This document shows positions 1 through 7,184 of a DNA stretch of 11,166 nucleotides, one piece after another. The position numbers were made by a program, and so were the translations under genes. The stretch lies in contig DCHG01000027.1 in the NCBI GenBank assembly GCA_002315595.1, positions 1-11,166 of the forward strand, given 5' to 3'. Origin of the DNA: Clostridiales bacterium UBA1758. Lineage in GTDB: Bacteria > Bacillota > Clostridia > Oscillospirales > UBA1758. Numbering within the stretch: the stretch's first letter is position 1; every line of letters begins with the position of its first letter. Under the pieces are notes generated by a model. The model was not told the origin of the DNA, did no database searches, and worked only from the letters and a program-made list of their open reading frames with translations.

Positions 1-3000
1 GCGTCCAGCCCTTGTCTGCCTTGACCGTCAGCGTAACGGTGGAGCCGGCAGCAGCATTCTTTTTGTCCACGCTGACGCTGCCGTGCGTTGCGGTGGTGGT
101 GCTCACGCCGTAGGAACTAACGACGCTTACGCCGCTGGAGTACTTCTGAACCGCCTTGAATGTGACGGTCACAGTGACAGGCTGCTTTGCAGCTGCGGGC
201 ATCGTGAAGGTCTTGCCGGTCACAGCAACCGTGCCGTTGTCCTTATCCTTCACGCTAATGGTGTCAACTTCATAGTCTTCGTCGGGCGTCGCCGTAATGG
301 TGACCGTATCGCCCGCAACAGCATAGATGTCATTCACGCTGACCTTGCCGTTAGTAGCCGCGGCAACCGTGATAGTCGGGACCTTTGTCTCGCTGACCAC
401 AAATGTGTAGCCGCTGACGCTGGTATCAGCATAGATCGTGTAGCCGTTGGGAATCCAATTCTTGCCGGCCCAGGTAGATGCCTTGTCTGCCAGCCCGCTA
501 TAGTTGAAGTAGCCGCCGGAGATGGTCACATCGCACGCGACGTGATAAGCGGGGGTGGTTTCATTATGGCAAGCGCATTCATTGTTGCCGCAGACAGGGT
601 TATCGTTGGTGAATACCATACCCTGTATCTTACCGCTGGTCATGTTCATCACAGAGTAGCGGATGAATACAGAATCGCCCCACGCCTTGCCGGTCTCGGA
701 ATTGATATGGTTGGGAGCGGTGCAGCCGGAAATTTCTCCGTCGGTCATGGTGAAGGTAGTCTCGTTCAATCCGCCCGGCTCCACGCCACCGTTATCCTTA
801 TGGCCGTCGCTGAACACAGCGCCGCCGACATAGGCGGAGGTGCAGTTGGTGATCTTGCCGCCGCTCATCGTAAACTGTGCAATGTTCATAACACCCGCGC
901 CGCTGCCGTAGGTGGTGCTTGTAGTCTTGCAGTTGGCAATGGTGCCGCCCTTCAGGTTGAAGATGCCGCGGTTATACACAGCGCCTCCGTTATTTTGGGC
1001 TGTGTTGTATTGCATGGTGCCTGCATTCATATCGAATGTGTTACCGCCGACATTGTATACAGCGCCGCCGTTATCCGCGCTGTTTCCGACAATGCTGCCG
1101 CCGTTCATGGTAAAGCTGCTGCCAAAGTTGGCAATACCGCCGCCCACCGTTGCGCGGTTACCGACGATGTTGCCGCCGTTCAAGATAAGGCTGCCGGTTT
1201 CCCCGTTGAAAATACCGCCGCCGCAAATATCTCCGCCGGAGGCTTTGATGCCGCCGGTGATGACGCCGCCGGTAACAGCGATGCTGCCCGCGACATTGGT
1301 ATCGTGGCAGGTCTCATAGCAGCCGTCGTTGTTGTCGTCCGTGAAGTAGCGCGTGGTCGGTGTGGTGTCGCTGTCGGTGATATACAGCGTGCCCCAGTTG
1401 AGCAGCGCTCTGGTGTTCTCCGCTGCGGGCGCAGTCAGTACATGGTCATTGAGGTCGAGGGTGATGTTCTGCGTTGCACCGATGGTGACAGCCTCCGTCA
1501 CATCGCTCAGAAGCTTGACGGTGGATTTGGTCGTCGAAGCCGCAGTCACGGCAGCCTGCACGGAAGCATACTTATCGCCGTCGACAATCTGAGCCACCGG
1601 CTTATCGTAACCGCTCTTGGTTCCGCGAGTAGAGGCAACCAGTCCGGCATACTCCGTGCCGGCAACCGTCCATTTCGCAGTCGAAACATAGGAGCTGCTG
1701 CTTGTATCAACATCCAGGCCAATCAGCGGCTCTGCAGCCTTTTTAGCAGCGCTGCGGTTATCGGTAAAGGTAACCTCGGCATTGCTGTTAAAGGTCAGAG
1801 AGACATCGCCGGCCGTTTTATCGAGGTCGATGGCAGCCCATGCGCGAGGACCGGAAATTACAGCAAACTCACCGGCAATCGTAACATCCGTGGAATTGCA
1901 GATAATGGCTGCGCCGTATTTGTCGTCTTTGGAAGTAGCCTTGGTCTGGTCGATGGTAACATCGGTCAGAGTCGCAGTCAGATTACCGGTACTATCTCCC
2001 TTTTGGAATTGGAGAACATTACGGTAGTGTGTGCCGGATACGAATTTGATATTGTTGATAGTAATGCCGCTGTTCTGGGAGTTCTTCGGGTTGAAGCCCA
2101 TCATATAATCCAGGCGCGTATTTGTATAATCATCGCCGGTAATGGTATGGCCGTTGCCGTTGATGGTCAGATGAAAGCCTGTTTTTTTAACGTTGAACTT
2201 GTTGGAAATTGTAAAGTTGTCCTGCACGTCCCAAACCTGGGGATTCATTCCGCAGTTGATTGCATTAGTAATGTCGCCCTGCTCGTCAATAATAACATTC
2301 AGACGCTGAGACTGAGCAGTATCACTGCTGATGGTGTGACCATTCAGCTCAAGATAAAGCTTATGAGTCGTTTCCGGAACGGTGCAGCTCTCGGTGATGT
2401 CATCTAAAAGCGTGATGGTAACATCATCCGTTGACGCTGCCGTTGCCGCCGCGGCAACGGCATCTGCCATGCTGCCGTAGTAATCAGTGCCAATCTTTGC
2501 AACGGCAATATCATAGCCGTCCTTGCAGCGCAGTCCTTCGGTGCTATTGGGATTCATTGCCGCCTTGGTTGTCTTTCCAAGGCCGACCGTAGCGGCATCA
2601 TAGCCGGTGACTGTCCATGTGCTTGTCTGAGCTTTGGGATATTTTTCATAATCGGTCTCTGTACTCAAGCCCACAAGCGGCTCTTCTACCTTCTTGGCAG
2701 CAGTGCGGTTATCGGTAAAGGAAACAGTCGCAGAACTATCAAAGGTCAACGTAGCATTGCCGTTGGATTTATCCAAGTCAATTGCCGCCCAGCAGAATTT
2801 GTCTGTGGTAATACCGAGCGAGTTCTTCACCGTAATTTCAGAGCTGTTGTTCTGAATCGGCACGCAAGTCTTATCTTGGCTATTCTTTCTCGGTGCTTGG
2901 CTATGGTTCATGATAATATTTACATTATCAAATGTAACGGATACTTTACCAGTATGGCCATCGACGTTTTCAATATTGAAAGCACTTCTGAATCCGTCTT

Positions 3001-3568
3001 TTACCTCTAATGTAAGGTTTCTGAACTCTACGTTTTTTGCTGGTTCTTTACCAGCTTTATTCGTAGACTGAATATATATAGCGTATTGTTCGCTTTTTGT
3101 TTGATTCGGCTCTGCAACGACTGCGGTGATTTTGTTGTCGTTACCATCAAAAATGATATTTACATCATTTTCATTACTATTCTCATGATCATATTGCTTG
3201 GTAATGGTAATATCATTTTTTAGTTTCCAAGTATAGGTGCCGGCTGCTATCCAATTAAAAATTGTTTTCGCTTTCTCTATGTCATCAGCGCTGGAAATCT
3301 CAAAAACAAGCCCCGTGCCGCTAAGTAGCATACCGGTGCCTTGATAGATCGTGTTCCCATTCAGCGCGATCGTTGTGTTATCGGGAAGAGGGCAATTATT
3401 CGTCAGCGTAATATCTTGCGTGAGTTTGAGATAGCCACCTGCGGCGAGTCCCGTCTCCGTGCTTACCTCCGTCGGTGTTTCCGCCGCACTCGCGCCCAGT
3501 TGGAACGCGGGAACGAATGAGAGTACCATCGCGAGTACCAAAAGCATGGATACGAATCTTTTTCTCAT
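1..3568 (-). CDS. Large secreted surface protein with beta-helix and InlB-type repeats (3' end outside window)
   Basis: One frame stays open from the ATG at 3568 to the left edge, giving 1189 visible codons; the C-terminus is missing. I checked that the frame is consistent at more than ten points. AAGGAG lies about 8 nt before the ATG. Residues 1-28 form a classic signal peptide (basic MRKR, hydrophobic core, cleavage after ASA). Residues 47-384 and 385-683 are two diverged copies of one long unit; the start of a third copy follows. Residues about 760-950 are rich in GG, GGAVYN-like and NGGSIVGN-like turns, as in right-handed beta-helix adhesins. Residues from 1063 to the edge hold one full and one partial InlB B-repeat-like domain (about 80 residues, ending in a TFTMP motif). 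The protein is inferred to be a cell-surface adhesin or stalk, probably anchored by a C-terminal domain outside the window. The substrate is unknown. It is divergent from the sugar-acid kinase. Confidence 0.9.
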   Translation of the reverse strand, partial: MRKRFVSMLLVLAMVLSFVPAFQLGASAAETPTEVSTETGLAAGGYLKLTQDITLTNNCPLPDNTTIALNGNTIYQGTGMLLSGTGLVFEISSADDIEKAKTIFNWIAAGTYTWKLKNDITITKQYDHENSNENDVNIIFDGNDNKITAVVAEPNQTKSEQYAIYIQSTNKAGKEPAKNVEFRNLTLEVKDGFRSAFNIENVDGHTGKVSVTFDNVNIIMNHSQAPRKNSQDKTCVPIQNNSSEITVKNSLGITTDKFCWAAIDLDKSNGNATLTFDSSATVSFTDNRTAAKKVEEPLVGLSTETDYEKYPKAQTSTWTVTGYDAATVGLGKTTKAAMNPNSTEGLRCKDGYDIAVAKIGTDYYGSMADAVAAAATAASTDDVTITLLDDITESCTVPETTHKLYLELNGHTISSDTAQSQRLNVIIDEQGDITNAINCGMNPQVWDVQDNFTISNKFNVKKTGFHLTINGNGHTITGDDYTNTRLDYMMGFNPKNSQNSGITINNIKFVSGTHYRNVLQFQKGDSTGNLTATLTDVTIDQTKATSKDDKYGAAIICNSTDVTIAGEFAVISGPRAWAAIDLDKTAGDVSLTFNSNAEVTFTDNRSAAKKAAEPLIGLDVDTSSSSYVSTAKWTVAGTEYAGLVASTRGTKSGYDKPVAQIVDGDKYASVQAAVTAASTTKSTVKLLSDVTEAVTIGATQNITLDLNDHVLTAPAAENTRALLNWGTLYITDSDTTPTTRYFTDDNNDGCYETCHDTNVAGSIAVTGGVITGGIKASGGDICGGGIFNGETGSLILNGGNIVGNRATVGGGIANFGSSFTMNGGSIVGNSADNGGAVYNVGGNTFDMNAGTMQYNTAQNNGGAVYNRGIFNLKGGTIANCKTTSTTYGSGAGVMNIAQFTMSGGKITNCTSAYVGGAVFSDGHKDNGGVEPGGLNETTFTMTDGEISGCTAPNHINSETGKAWGDSVFIRYSVMNMTSGKIQGMVFTNDNPVCGNNECACHNETTPAYHVACDVTISGGYFNYSGLADKASTWAGKNWIPNGYTIYADTSVSGYTFVVSETKVPTITVAAATNGKVSVNDIYAVAGDTVTITATPDEDYEVDTISVKDKDNGTVAVTGKTFTMPAAAKQPVTVTVTFKAVQKYSSGVSVVSSYGVSTTTATHGSVSVDKKNAAAGSTVTLTVKADKGWT
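715..1290 (-). repeat. Glycine-rich beta-helix repeat region of the surface protein
   Basis: This encodes residues about 760-950. Short repeats of 20-25 residues have the form GG-x-I/F-x-N...F-x-(M/L)-x-G-G-x-I-x-(N/G), for example GGGIANFG, FTMNGGSIVGN, GGAVYNVG and FNLKGGTIANC. This pattern is typical of polymorphic or beta-helix adhesin repeats that stack as right-handed parallel coils. The assignment rests on pattern only; no profile search was run. Confidence 0.7.
1520..2416 (-). repeat. Surface-protein long repeat, unit 2
   Basis: This encodes residues 385-683. It opens with LLDDIT / ELNGHTI (Asn409) and carries WAAIDLDKT...TFN...FTDNR (Trp577), AAEPLIGL and a TAKWTV block, matching unit 1. 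The Trp-to-Trp distance between units is 317 residues. A third opening (LLSDVT / DLNDHVL, Asn707) starts immediately after, then gives way to the glycine-rich beta-helix. Boundaries are approximate. Confidence 0.75.
2417..3430 (-). repeat. Surface-protein long repeat, unit 1
   Basis: This encodes residues 47-384. It opens with an LTQDIT / ALNGNTI signature (Asn70) and contains a WAAIDLDKS...TFD...FTDNR block (Trp260) followed by a KK.EEPLVGL stretch and a TSTWTV block. All of these recur in order in the next unit. Similarity is clear in protein but diverged at DNA level. Boundaries are approximate. Confidence 0.75.
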
Positions 3569-3641
3569 GATTCTTTCTCCTTTTTTGTTTGCGTTATCTC
3601 CGTAAAAAATCTACGGAAAACGGCAATTTTATGTTGAATAT

Positions 3642-3670
3642 ATCATAACATCGTCGTTGAAAAAAAGCAA
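3642..3670 (-). promoter_or_regulatory. Sigma-A type promoter for the surface protein
   Basis: Read on the minus strand, TTGCTT (3670-3665) and TATGAT (3647-3642) are separated by 17 nt. The predicted transcript starts about 65-70 nt before the ATG. The leader holds a small hairpin, CCGTA...TACGG, at 3600-3616. The -10 box is good and the -35 box moderate. Confidence 0.6.
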
Positions 3671-3697
3671 CCTTTTTTTTTTGAAACGGCTTGATAA

Positions 3698-3716
3698 AAC
3701 GAAAAATGTTTTCGTT
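3698..3716. promoter_or_regulatory. Perfect 19-nt palindrome, candidate operator
   Basis: AACGAAAAATGTTTTCGTT has two 8-bp arms that are exact inverse complements around a 3-nt centre. It overlaps the -35 box of the kinase promoter (3715-3720) by two bases and lies 28 bp upstream of the -35 box of the leftward promoter. That placement suits a repressor of the kinase operon. The length and A/T-rich arms recall sugar-acid regulator sites (KdgR-like), but the regulator family is not identified here. Confidence 0.55.
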
Positions 3717-3743
3717 GACTTTGCTTGCCAATAATGCTATCAT
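3715..3743 (+). promoter_or_regulatory. Sigma-A type promoter for the kdgK operon
   Basis: TTGACT (3715-3720) and TATCAT (3738-3743) are separated by exactly 17 nt. The predicted start is about 30 nt before the kinase ATG, leaving a short leader that holds the ribosome binding site TTGGAGGA at 3767-3774. Confidence 0.7.
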
Positions 3744-3781
3744 TCATATAACTACAAAGTTGATATTTGGAGGATTTTTCA

Positions 3782-4801
3782 ATGAAATTTGTTACTTTCG
3801 GCGAAATCATGGGCAGACTCAATCCGGAAGGATATCTCCGCCTGACACAGTCCAGACGCCTTGAAATAAGTTACGCCGGTGGCGAAGCCAATGTCGCCGT
3901 TTCCCTTGCCAACTACGGCATGGACGCCGCATTCGTCACAAAACTCCCGGCAAACGACCTCGGTCAGTGCGCGATCAACGAACTCCGTCAATTCGGCGTT
4001 GACACCACGAAAATCGTCCGTGGTGGCGACCGTTTAGGTCTTTACTTTGTCGAAAAAGGCGCGTCACAGCGTGCCTCCAAAGTTATCTACGACCGCAAAA
4101 ATTCCGCCATTGCCACCGCCGCCCGTGAAGATTTTGACTGGGATTGTATCTTCGACGGCGTGGACTTTTTCCACTGGACGGGCATTACCCCCGCGTTGAG
4201 TGCGGGTTGCGTTGACCTTGTCCGTGACGCTTGCATTGCGGCAAAAAAACACGGCGTGACCATCAGTTGCGACCTCAACTACCGCAAAAATCTGTGGAGC
4301 CGTGACGAGGCGAACAAAGCCATGAGCGAACTTGCGCATTATGTCGATATCTGCATTGCCAACGAAGAAGACGCAAAGGATGTTTTCGGCATTGCCGCGG
4401 AAAACACCAACATCGAGGGTGGCAAACTTTCCAAAGAAGGCTACATCGACGTCGCACGCAAACTGACCGAACGCTTCGGCTTCAAAAAGGTCGCCATTAC
4501 CCTGCGCGGCAGTATCTCCGCCAACGACAACAACTGGGCGGGTATGCTCTATACCGACGGTAAGGCTTATTTTTCCAAAAACTATCTCATCCACATCGTC
4601 GACCGTGTCGGCGGCGGCGACTCCTTCGGCGGCGGTCTTCTCTACTCCATCGCCAATGGCTTCGATCCGCAGACCTCCATTGAGTTTGCGGTTGCCGCTT
4701 CCTGCCTCAAACACACCATTGAGCACGATTTTAATATGGTTTCGGTCGATGAGGTCAAAAAACTCATGGGCGGCGACGGTTCCGGCCGTGTTCAGAGATA
4801 A
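3782..4801 (+). CDS. kdgK: 2-keto-3-deoxygluconate kinase, PfkB family
   Basis: The product is 339 residues, the normal length for this family. PfkB (ribokinase-type) kinases of this subgroup phosphorylate 2-keto-3-deoxygluconate with ATP in the cytoplasm, a step in breakdown of uronates, pectin or alginate-derived sugars. Visible motifs are the substrate-site YAGGEANVAV (31-40), SCDLNYR (162-168), the anion-hole and catalytic motif DRVGGGDSF (274-282, base Asp280) and LKHTIEHDFN (309-318), which is characteristic of KdgK. The usual GAGD is GGGD here, which I recall as common in clostridial members. ATG 3782 is chosen because GGAGGA at 3769-3774 sits 7 nt before it; an in-frame TTG at 3767 overlaps that ribosome site. 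It is followed after 41 nt by a PhnP-like hydrolase, probably co-transcribed. Other sugar substrates of the PfkB family are possible. Confidence 0.88.
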   Translation: MKFVTFGEIMGRLNPEGYLRLTQSRRLEISYAGGEANVAVSLANYGMDAAFVTKLPANDLGQCAINELRQFGVDTTKIVRGGDRLGLYFVEKGASQRASKVIYDRKNSAIATAAREDFDWDCIFDGVDFFHWTGITPALSAGCVDLVRDACIAAKKHGVTISCDLNYRKNLWSRDEANKAMSELAHYVDICIANEEDAKDVFGIAAENTNIEGGKLSKEGYIDVARKLTERFGFKKVAITLRGSISANDNNWAGMLYTDGKAYFSKNYLIHIVDRVGGGDSFGGGLLYSIANGFDPQTSIEFAVAASCLKHTIEHDFNMVSVDEVKKLMGGDGSGRVQR

Positions 4802-4842
4802 CGACTTTTTTTATAACTTTACCGAAAGACAGGTGTTTGAAA

Positions 4843-5667
4843 ATGAAGATCCAATTCCTCGGTACTGCCGCCGCAGAAGGCGTTCCCGCACTGTTCTGTT
4901 CCTGCCCGACCTGCAAACGCGCACGCGAACTCGGCGGAAACGAGATCCGCACCCGTTCACAATCCCTCATCGACGATAAACTGATGATCGATTTTTCCGC
5001 GGATACCCTGCACCACTGCGTGACGCAGAATATTGATCTGTTCAACATTCACCACTACATCATCACCCATGTCCACGAAGATCATTTTTATCCCGATGAC
5101 ATCGTTCTGCTTCGACCGGGGTATGCCAACCTTCCCGAAGGCACGCCGCCGTATCACTTCTACGGCAGTGAAGAAATGGTCTACAAACTCGCCCCTCACG
5201 CCGGTCTTACCGAGGGCAGACTGATCCCGCATTTCATCTATCCGTATCAGACGGAACAGATCGCAGGTATGGAAGTCACCCCGCTGGAAGCCGAACACGG
5301 CACAAAATCTCCGTTTAACTACATCATCAAAAACGGCGACAAGACCATGCTTTACGCACACGACACGGGCAAGTTCCTGCCGAAGGTCATCGACTATCTC
5401 GGCTCAACGAAGCCGCATTTCGACTTTATCAGTCTGGATTGCACCAACGGAATTCGCGAAAGAGATCAGTGGGGCGGGCATATGTGCCTGAACTCCGACA
5501 TTGAAATGCGCGAAAAGTTGAGAAGTCTCGGTTGCGTCGACGACAGAACGATCTGCTATGTTAACCATTTTTCACACAATTCGCCTCATATTCTTTATGA
5601 AGATCGCGGTTTGTACGAAAAGGAAGGCTTCGGAATGTCCTGCGACGGCAAGATCGTGGAATTCTGA
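4843..5667 (+). CDS. PhnP-like metallo-beta-lactamase-fold hydrolase
   Basis: The product is a cytoplasmic protein of 274 residues. It opens with FLGTAAAEGVPALFC (5-19) and a CxCxxC cluster (Cys19, 21, 24), the same spacing as the structural zinc cysteines of PhnP. The metal-binding motif HVHEDH is at 76-81, with His152 (EHGT), Asp174 (HDTG) and a C-terminal NHFSHN (241-246) as further ligands. In the family, PhnP opens 5-phosphoribosyl 1,2-cyclic phosphate, but no carbon-phosphorus lyase genes are present here, so the substrate is unknown; a cyclic phosphodiester or sugar-derived ester is the inference. ATG 4843 has AGGTG at 4831-4835; a TTG at 4837 is too close to that site. It forms an operon with kdgK and ends just before a strong terminator. 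Confidence 0.82.
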   Translation: MKIQFLGTAAAEGVPALFCSCPTCKRARELGGNEIRTRSQSLIDDKLMIDFSADTLHHCVTQNIDLFNIHHYIITHVHEDHFYPDDIVLLRPGYANLPEGTPPYHFYGSEEMVYKLAPHAGLTEGRLIPHFIYPYQTEQIAGMEVTPLEAEHGTKSPFNYIIKNGDKTMLYAHDTGKFLPKVIDYLGSTKPHFDFISLDCTNGIRERDQWGGHMCLNSDIEMREKLRSLGCVDDRTICYVNHFSHNSPHILYEDRGLYEKEGFGMSCDGKIVEF

Positions 5668-5680
5668 ATATCAACTCATC

Positions 5681-5714
5681 AAGGCTCCCGACTGCGGGAG
5701 CCTTTTAATTTTCC
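5681..5714 (+). terminator. Rho-independent terminator of the kdgK operon
   Basis: AAGGCTCCCG (5681-5690) pairs perfectly with CGGGAGCCTT (5695-5704) across a 4-nt loop and is followed by TTAATTTT. It lies 13 nt after the hydrolase stop codon. Confidence 0.93.
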
Positions 5715-5744
5715 CGTTCCGTATATTTTATCAAAATCCGCACA

Positions 5745-5759
5745 AAGATATAATATCTT
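5745..5759. promoter_or_regulatory. Palindrome containing a candidate ypeB -10 box
   Basis: AAGATATAATATCTT is a perfect inverted repeat with 7-bp arms and one central base. It contains TATAAT at 5749-5754. No convincing sigma-A -35 lies 16-18 nt upstream. YpeB is normally transcribed in the forespore by sigma-G, whose consensus I could not match at correct spacing. It may be a promoter, an operator or both. Confidence 0.4.
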
Positions 5760-5777
5760 ACCCACAGGAGCGAGAAT

Positions 5778-7103
5778 ATGAAAAACAATCCTTACAAATG
5801 GCTTTTTGTGTCTTTTTTGATCCTTTTTTGTGCGGCAATGGCGTCTGCGGTGACATTATTCATCCGTTACGACCGAAGCACGACCGAGTCCAGACACATT
5901 GAGGAAAACGATTTTTACAACCTCGCATCGGGCATTGAAAACATGGACACTGCGTTTCAAAAGGGGCTTGTGTCCACCTCCCCCGTCATGCTTGCCTCTG
6001 TCGCGGGCGAGATCACCGAGGAAGCCTCGACCGTTTCCGCACTTCTATCCCGTCTGCCGATCACAAACGAGGGCGAGTCATTGTCGGCAAAACTCATCAA
6101 CCAGTCGGGGGATTTTGCACGGTATCTTGTCAAGCAGACCGCCGCGGGATGTGAGATGACCGCTGACGAACGTCAGTATTTTACCGATCTTGCCGCACTC
6201 TGTGCGCGTCTTTCCACGGAAATGGGCGAACTTCGTCAGGCGATCGAAAGCGGACAGTCGATCGCGGAAGCCCTGCAAAACAGTCGGGCTTTCCTGCCCT
6301 CCGACGGCACGGAAGCGGGGTTTTATTCGCCGAGCGATGAATTTCCCGAATTTCCGAGTCTCATCTACGACGGCCCGTTTTCCAAACATCTGACCGACCG
6401 AAGTCCCGCATACGCCGCCGAATTTGCGGAGGTGACGCAGGACATGGCGGCGAAGAATTTTGCCGAAATGCTCGGCATTGAACAAGCCGAACTGGAACTC
6501 GACTCCGAGACCTCAGGCGAACTCCCCTGCTACTGCTATCGGTACGGCGATTGCTACCTTTCGCTTGCGAAGGCAGGCGGCGTGCCCGTTTCGATGTTTT
6601 GTTCCGTCGCTCCGTCTGCGATCCGCATCAGTTACGACGCCGCACTTTCATCGGCGACGGATCTTCTTGAAAGACTCGGCTACAACCCCGTCGAACAGTC
6701 CTACTTCGTCAAGGCAAACAACTGCTTCGTCATCAATTTCGCCTACACGCAGGACGGCGTGACCGTCTACCCCGACCTGATCAAGGTCACGGTCGCGGGC
6801 GATTCGGGCAAGGTCGTGGGGTTTGACGCAACGGGTTGGGTTTATCACCACGTCGAACGAGACCTCGACACGCCCGCAATCTCCGTCGAGGACGGTTACA
6901 ATTGTATTCCCGAAGGAATGACCGTCCTTTCCGAAGGTATGGCGGTCATTCCGACGGCGGGCGAGAATGAAAAATACTGCTATGAATACAAATGCGAACA
7001 GAACGACGGCAGTCATGTACTGATCTATGTCGACGCCGTCAGCGGATGTCAGGCGGATGTTATCCTGCTCGTCGAGGACGAAAACGGCACTTTGGCGCTT
7101 TGA
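5778..7103 (+). CDS. ypeB: Spore germination protein YpeB
   Basis: The product has 441 residues, the usual length for YpeB (about 440-450). Residues about 8-29 form one N-terminal membrane segment. A helical region follows, then FPSLIYDGPFS at about 191-201, a hallmark of YpeB. The C-terminal half holds three PepSY-like segments (about 220-275, 280-360 and 370-441), with the typical V.GFDATGW near 348. In Bacillus, YpeB stabilises and localises the cortex-lytic enzyme SleB in the spore and is degraded on germination. sleB usually sits next to ypeB, but it is absent between the upstream terminator and the downstream promoter. ATG 5778 is preceded by AGGAG at 5766-5770. No clear terminator follows, so some transcription could run into the epimerase gene. 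Confidence 0.88.
   Translation: MKNNPYKWLFVSFLILFCAAMASAVTLFIRYDRSTTESRHIEENDFYNLASGIENMDTAFQKGLVSTSPVMLASVAGEITEEASTVSALLSRLPITNEGESLSAKLINQSGDFARYLVKQTAAGCEMTADERQYFTDLAALCARLSTEMGELRQAIESGQSIAEALQNSRAFLPSDGTEAGFYSPSDEFPEFPSLIYDGPFSKHLTDRSPAYAAEFAEVTQDMAAKNFAEMLGIEQAELELDSETSGELPCYCYRYGDCYLSLAKAGGVPVSMFCSVAPSAIRISYDAALSSATDLLERLGYNPVEQSYFVKANNCFVINFAYTQDGVTVYPDLIKVTVAGDSGKVVGFDATGWVYHHVERDLDTPAISVEDGYNCIPEGMTVLSEGMAVIPTAGENEKYCYEYKCEQNDGSHVLIYVDAVSGCQADVILLVEDENGTLAL
6915..6952 (+). repeat. Perfect 10-bp inverted repeat inside ypeB
   Basis: GGAATGACCG (6915-6924) and CGGTCATTCC (6943-6952) are exact inverse complements. The 18-nt interval contains a nested CCTT/AAGG hairpin (6926-6937). 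It encodes the near-repeat EGMTVL-SEGMAVI, so a duplicated peptide and an RNA hairpin coincide. No function is assigned. Confidence 0.6.
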
Positions 7104-7107
7104 CCAC

Positions 7108-7136
7108 TTGCAAAAGCGGAGAATTTGGGTTAAAAT
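7108..7136 (+). promoter_or_regulatory. Sigma-A type promoter for the epimerase operon
   Basis: TTGCAA (7108-7113) and TAAAAT (7131-7136) are separated by 17 nt. The predicted start is near 7143, about 40 nt before the ATG. Two TTGCAAT direct repeats (7142-7148 and 7153-7159), 11 nt apart, lie at the start site. Confidence 0.55.
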
Positions 7137-7184
7137 GTAGTTTGCAATACAGTTGCAATCTTTCTGAAATCGAGGATTCTTTGC

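Noticed and set aside
83..2407. A 774-codon open frame on the plus strand.
   Set aside because: It is the antisense shadow of the large surface-protein gene: no ribosome site and no recognisable domain, while the minus frame has a signal peptide and repeats.
3767..3781. A TTG start for the kinase five codons upstream.
   Set aside because: The TTG overlaps the ribosome binding site that serves the ATG at 3782, and the family begins at MKFVTFGE.
4837..4842. A TTG start for the PhnP-like hydrolase two codons upstream.
   Set aside because: It is one base from AGGTG; the ATG at 4843 has proper spacing.
7096..7118. CGCTTT...AAAGCG hairpin at the end of ypeB as a terminator.
   Set aside because: Only 6 bp, an 11-nt loop and no T run; it also overlaps the next promoter.
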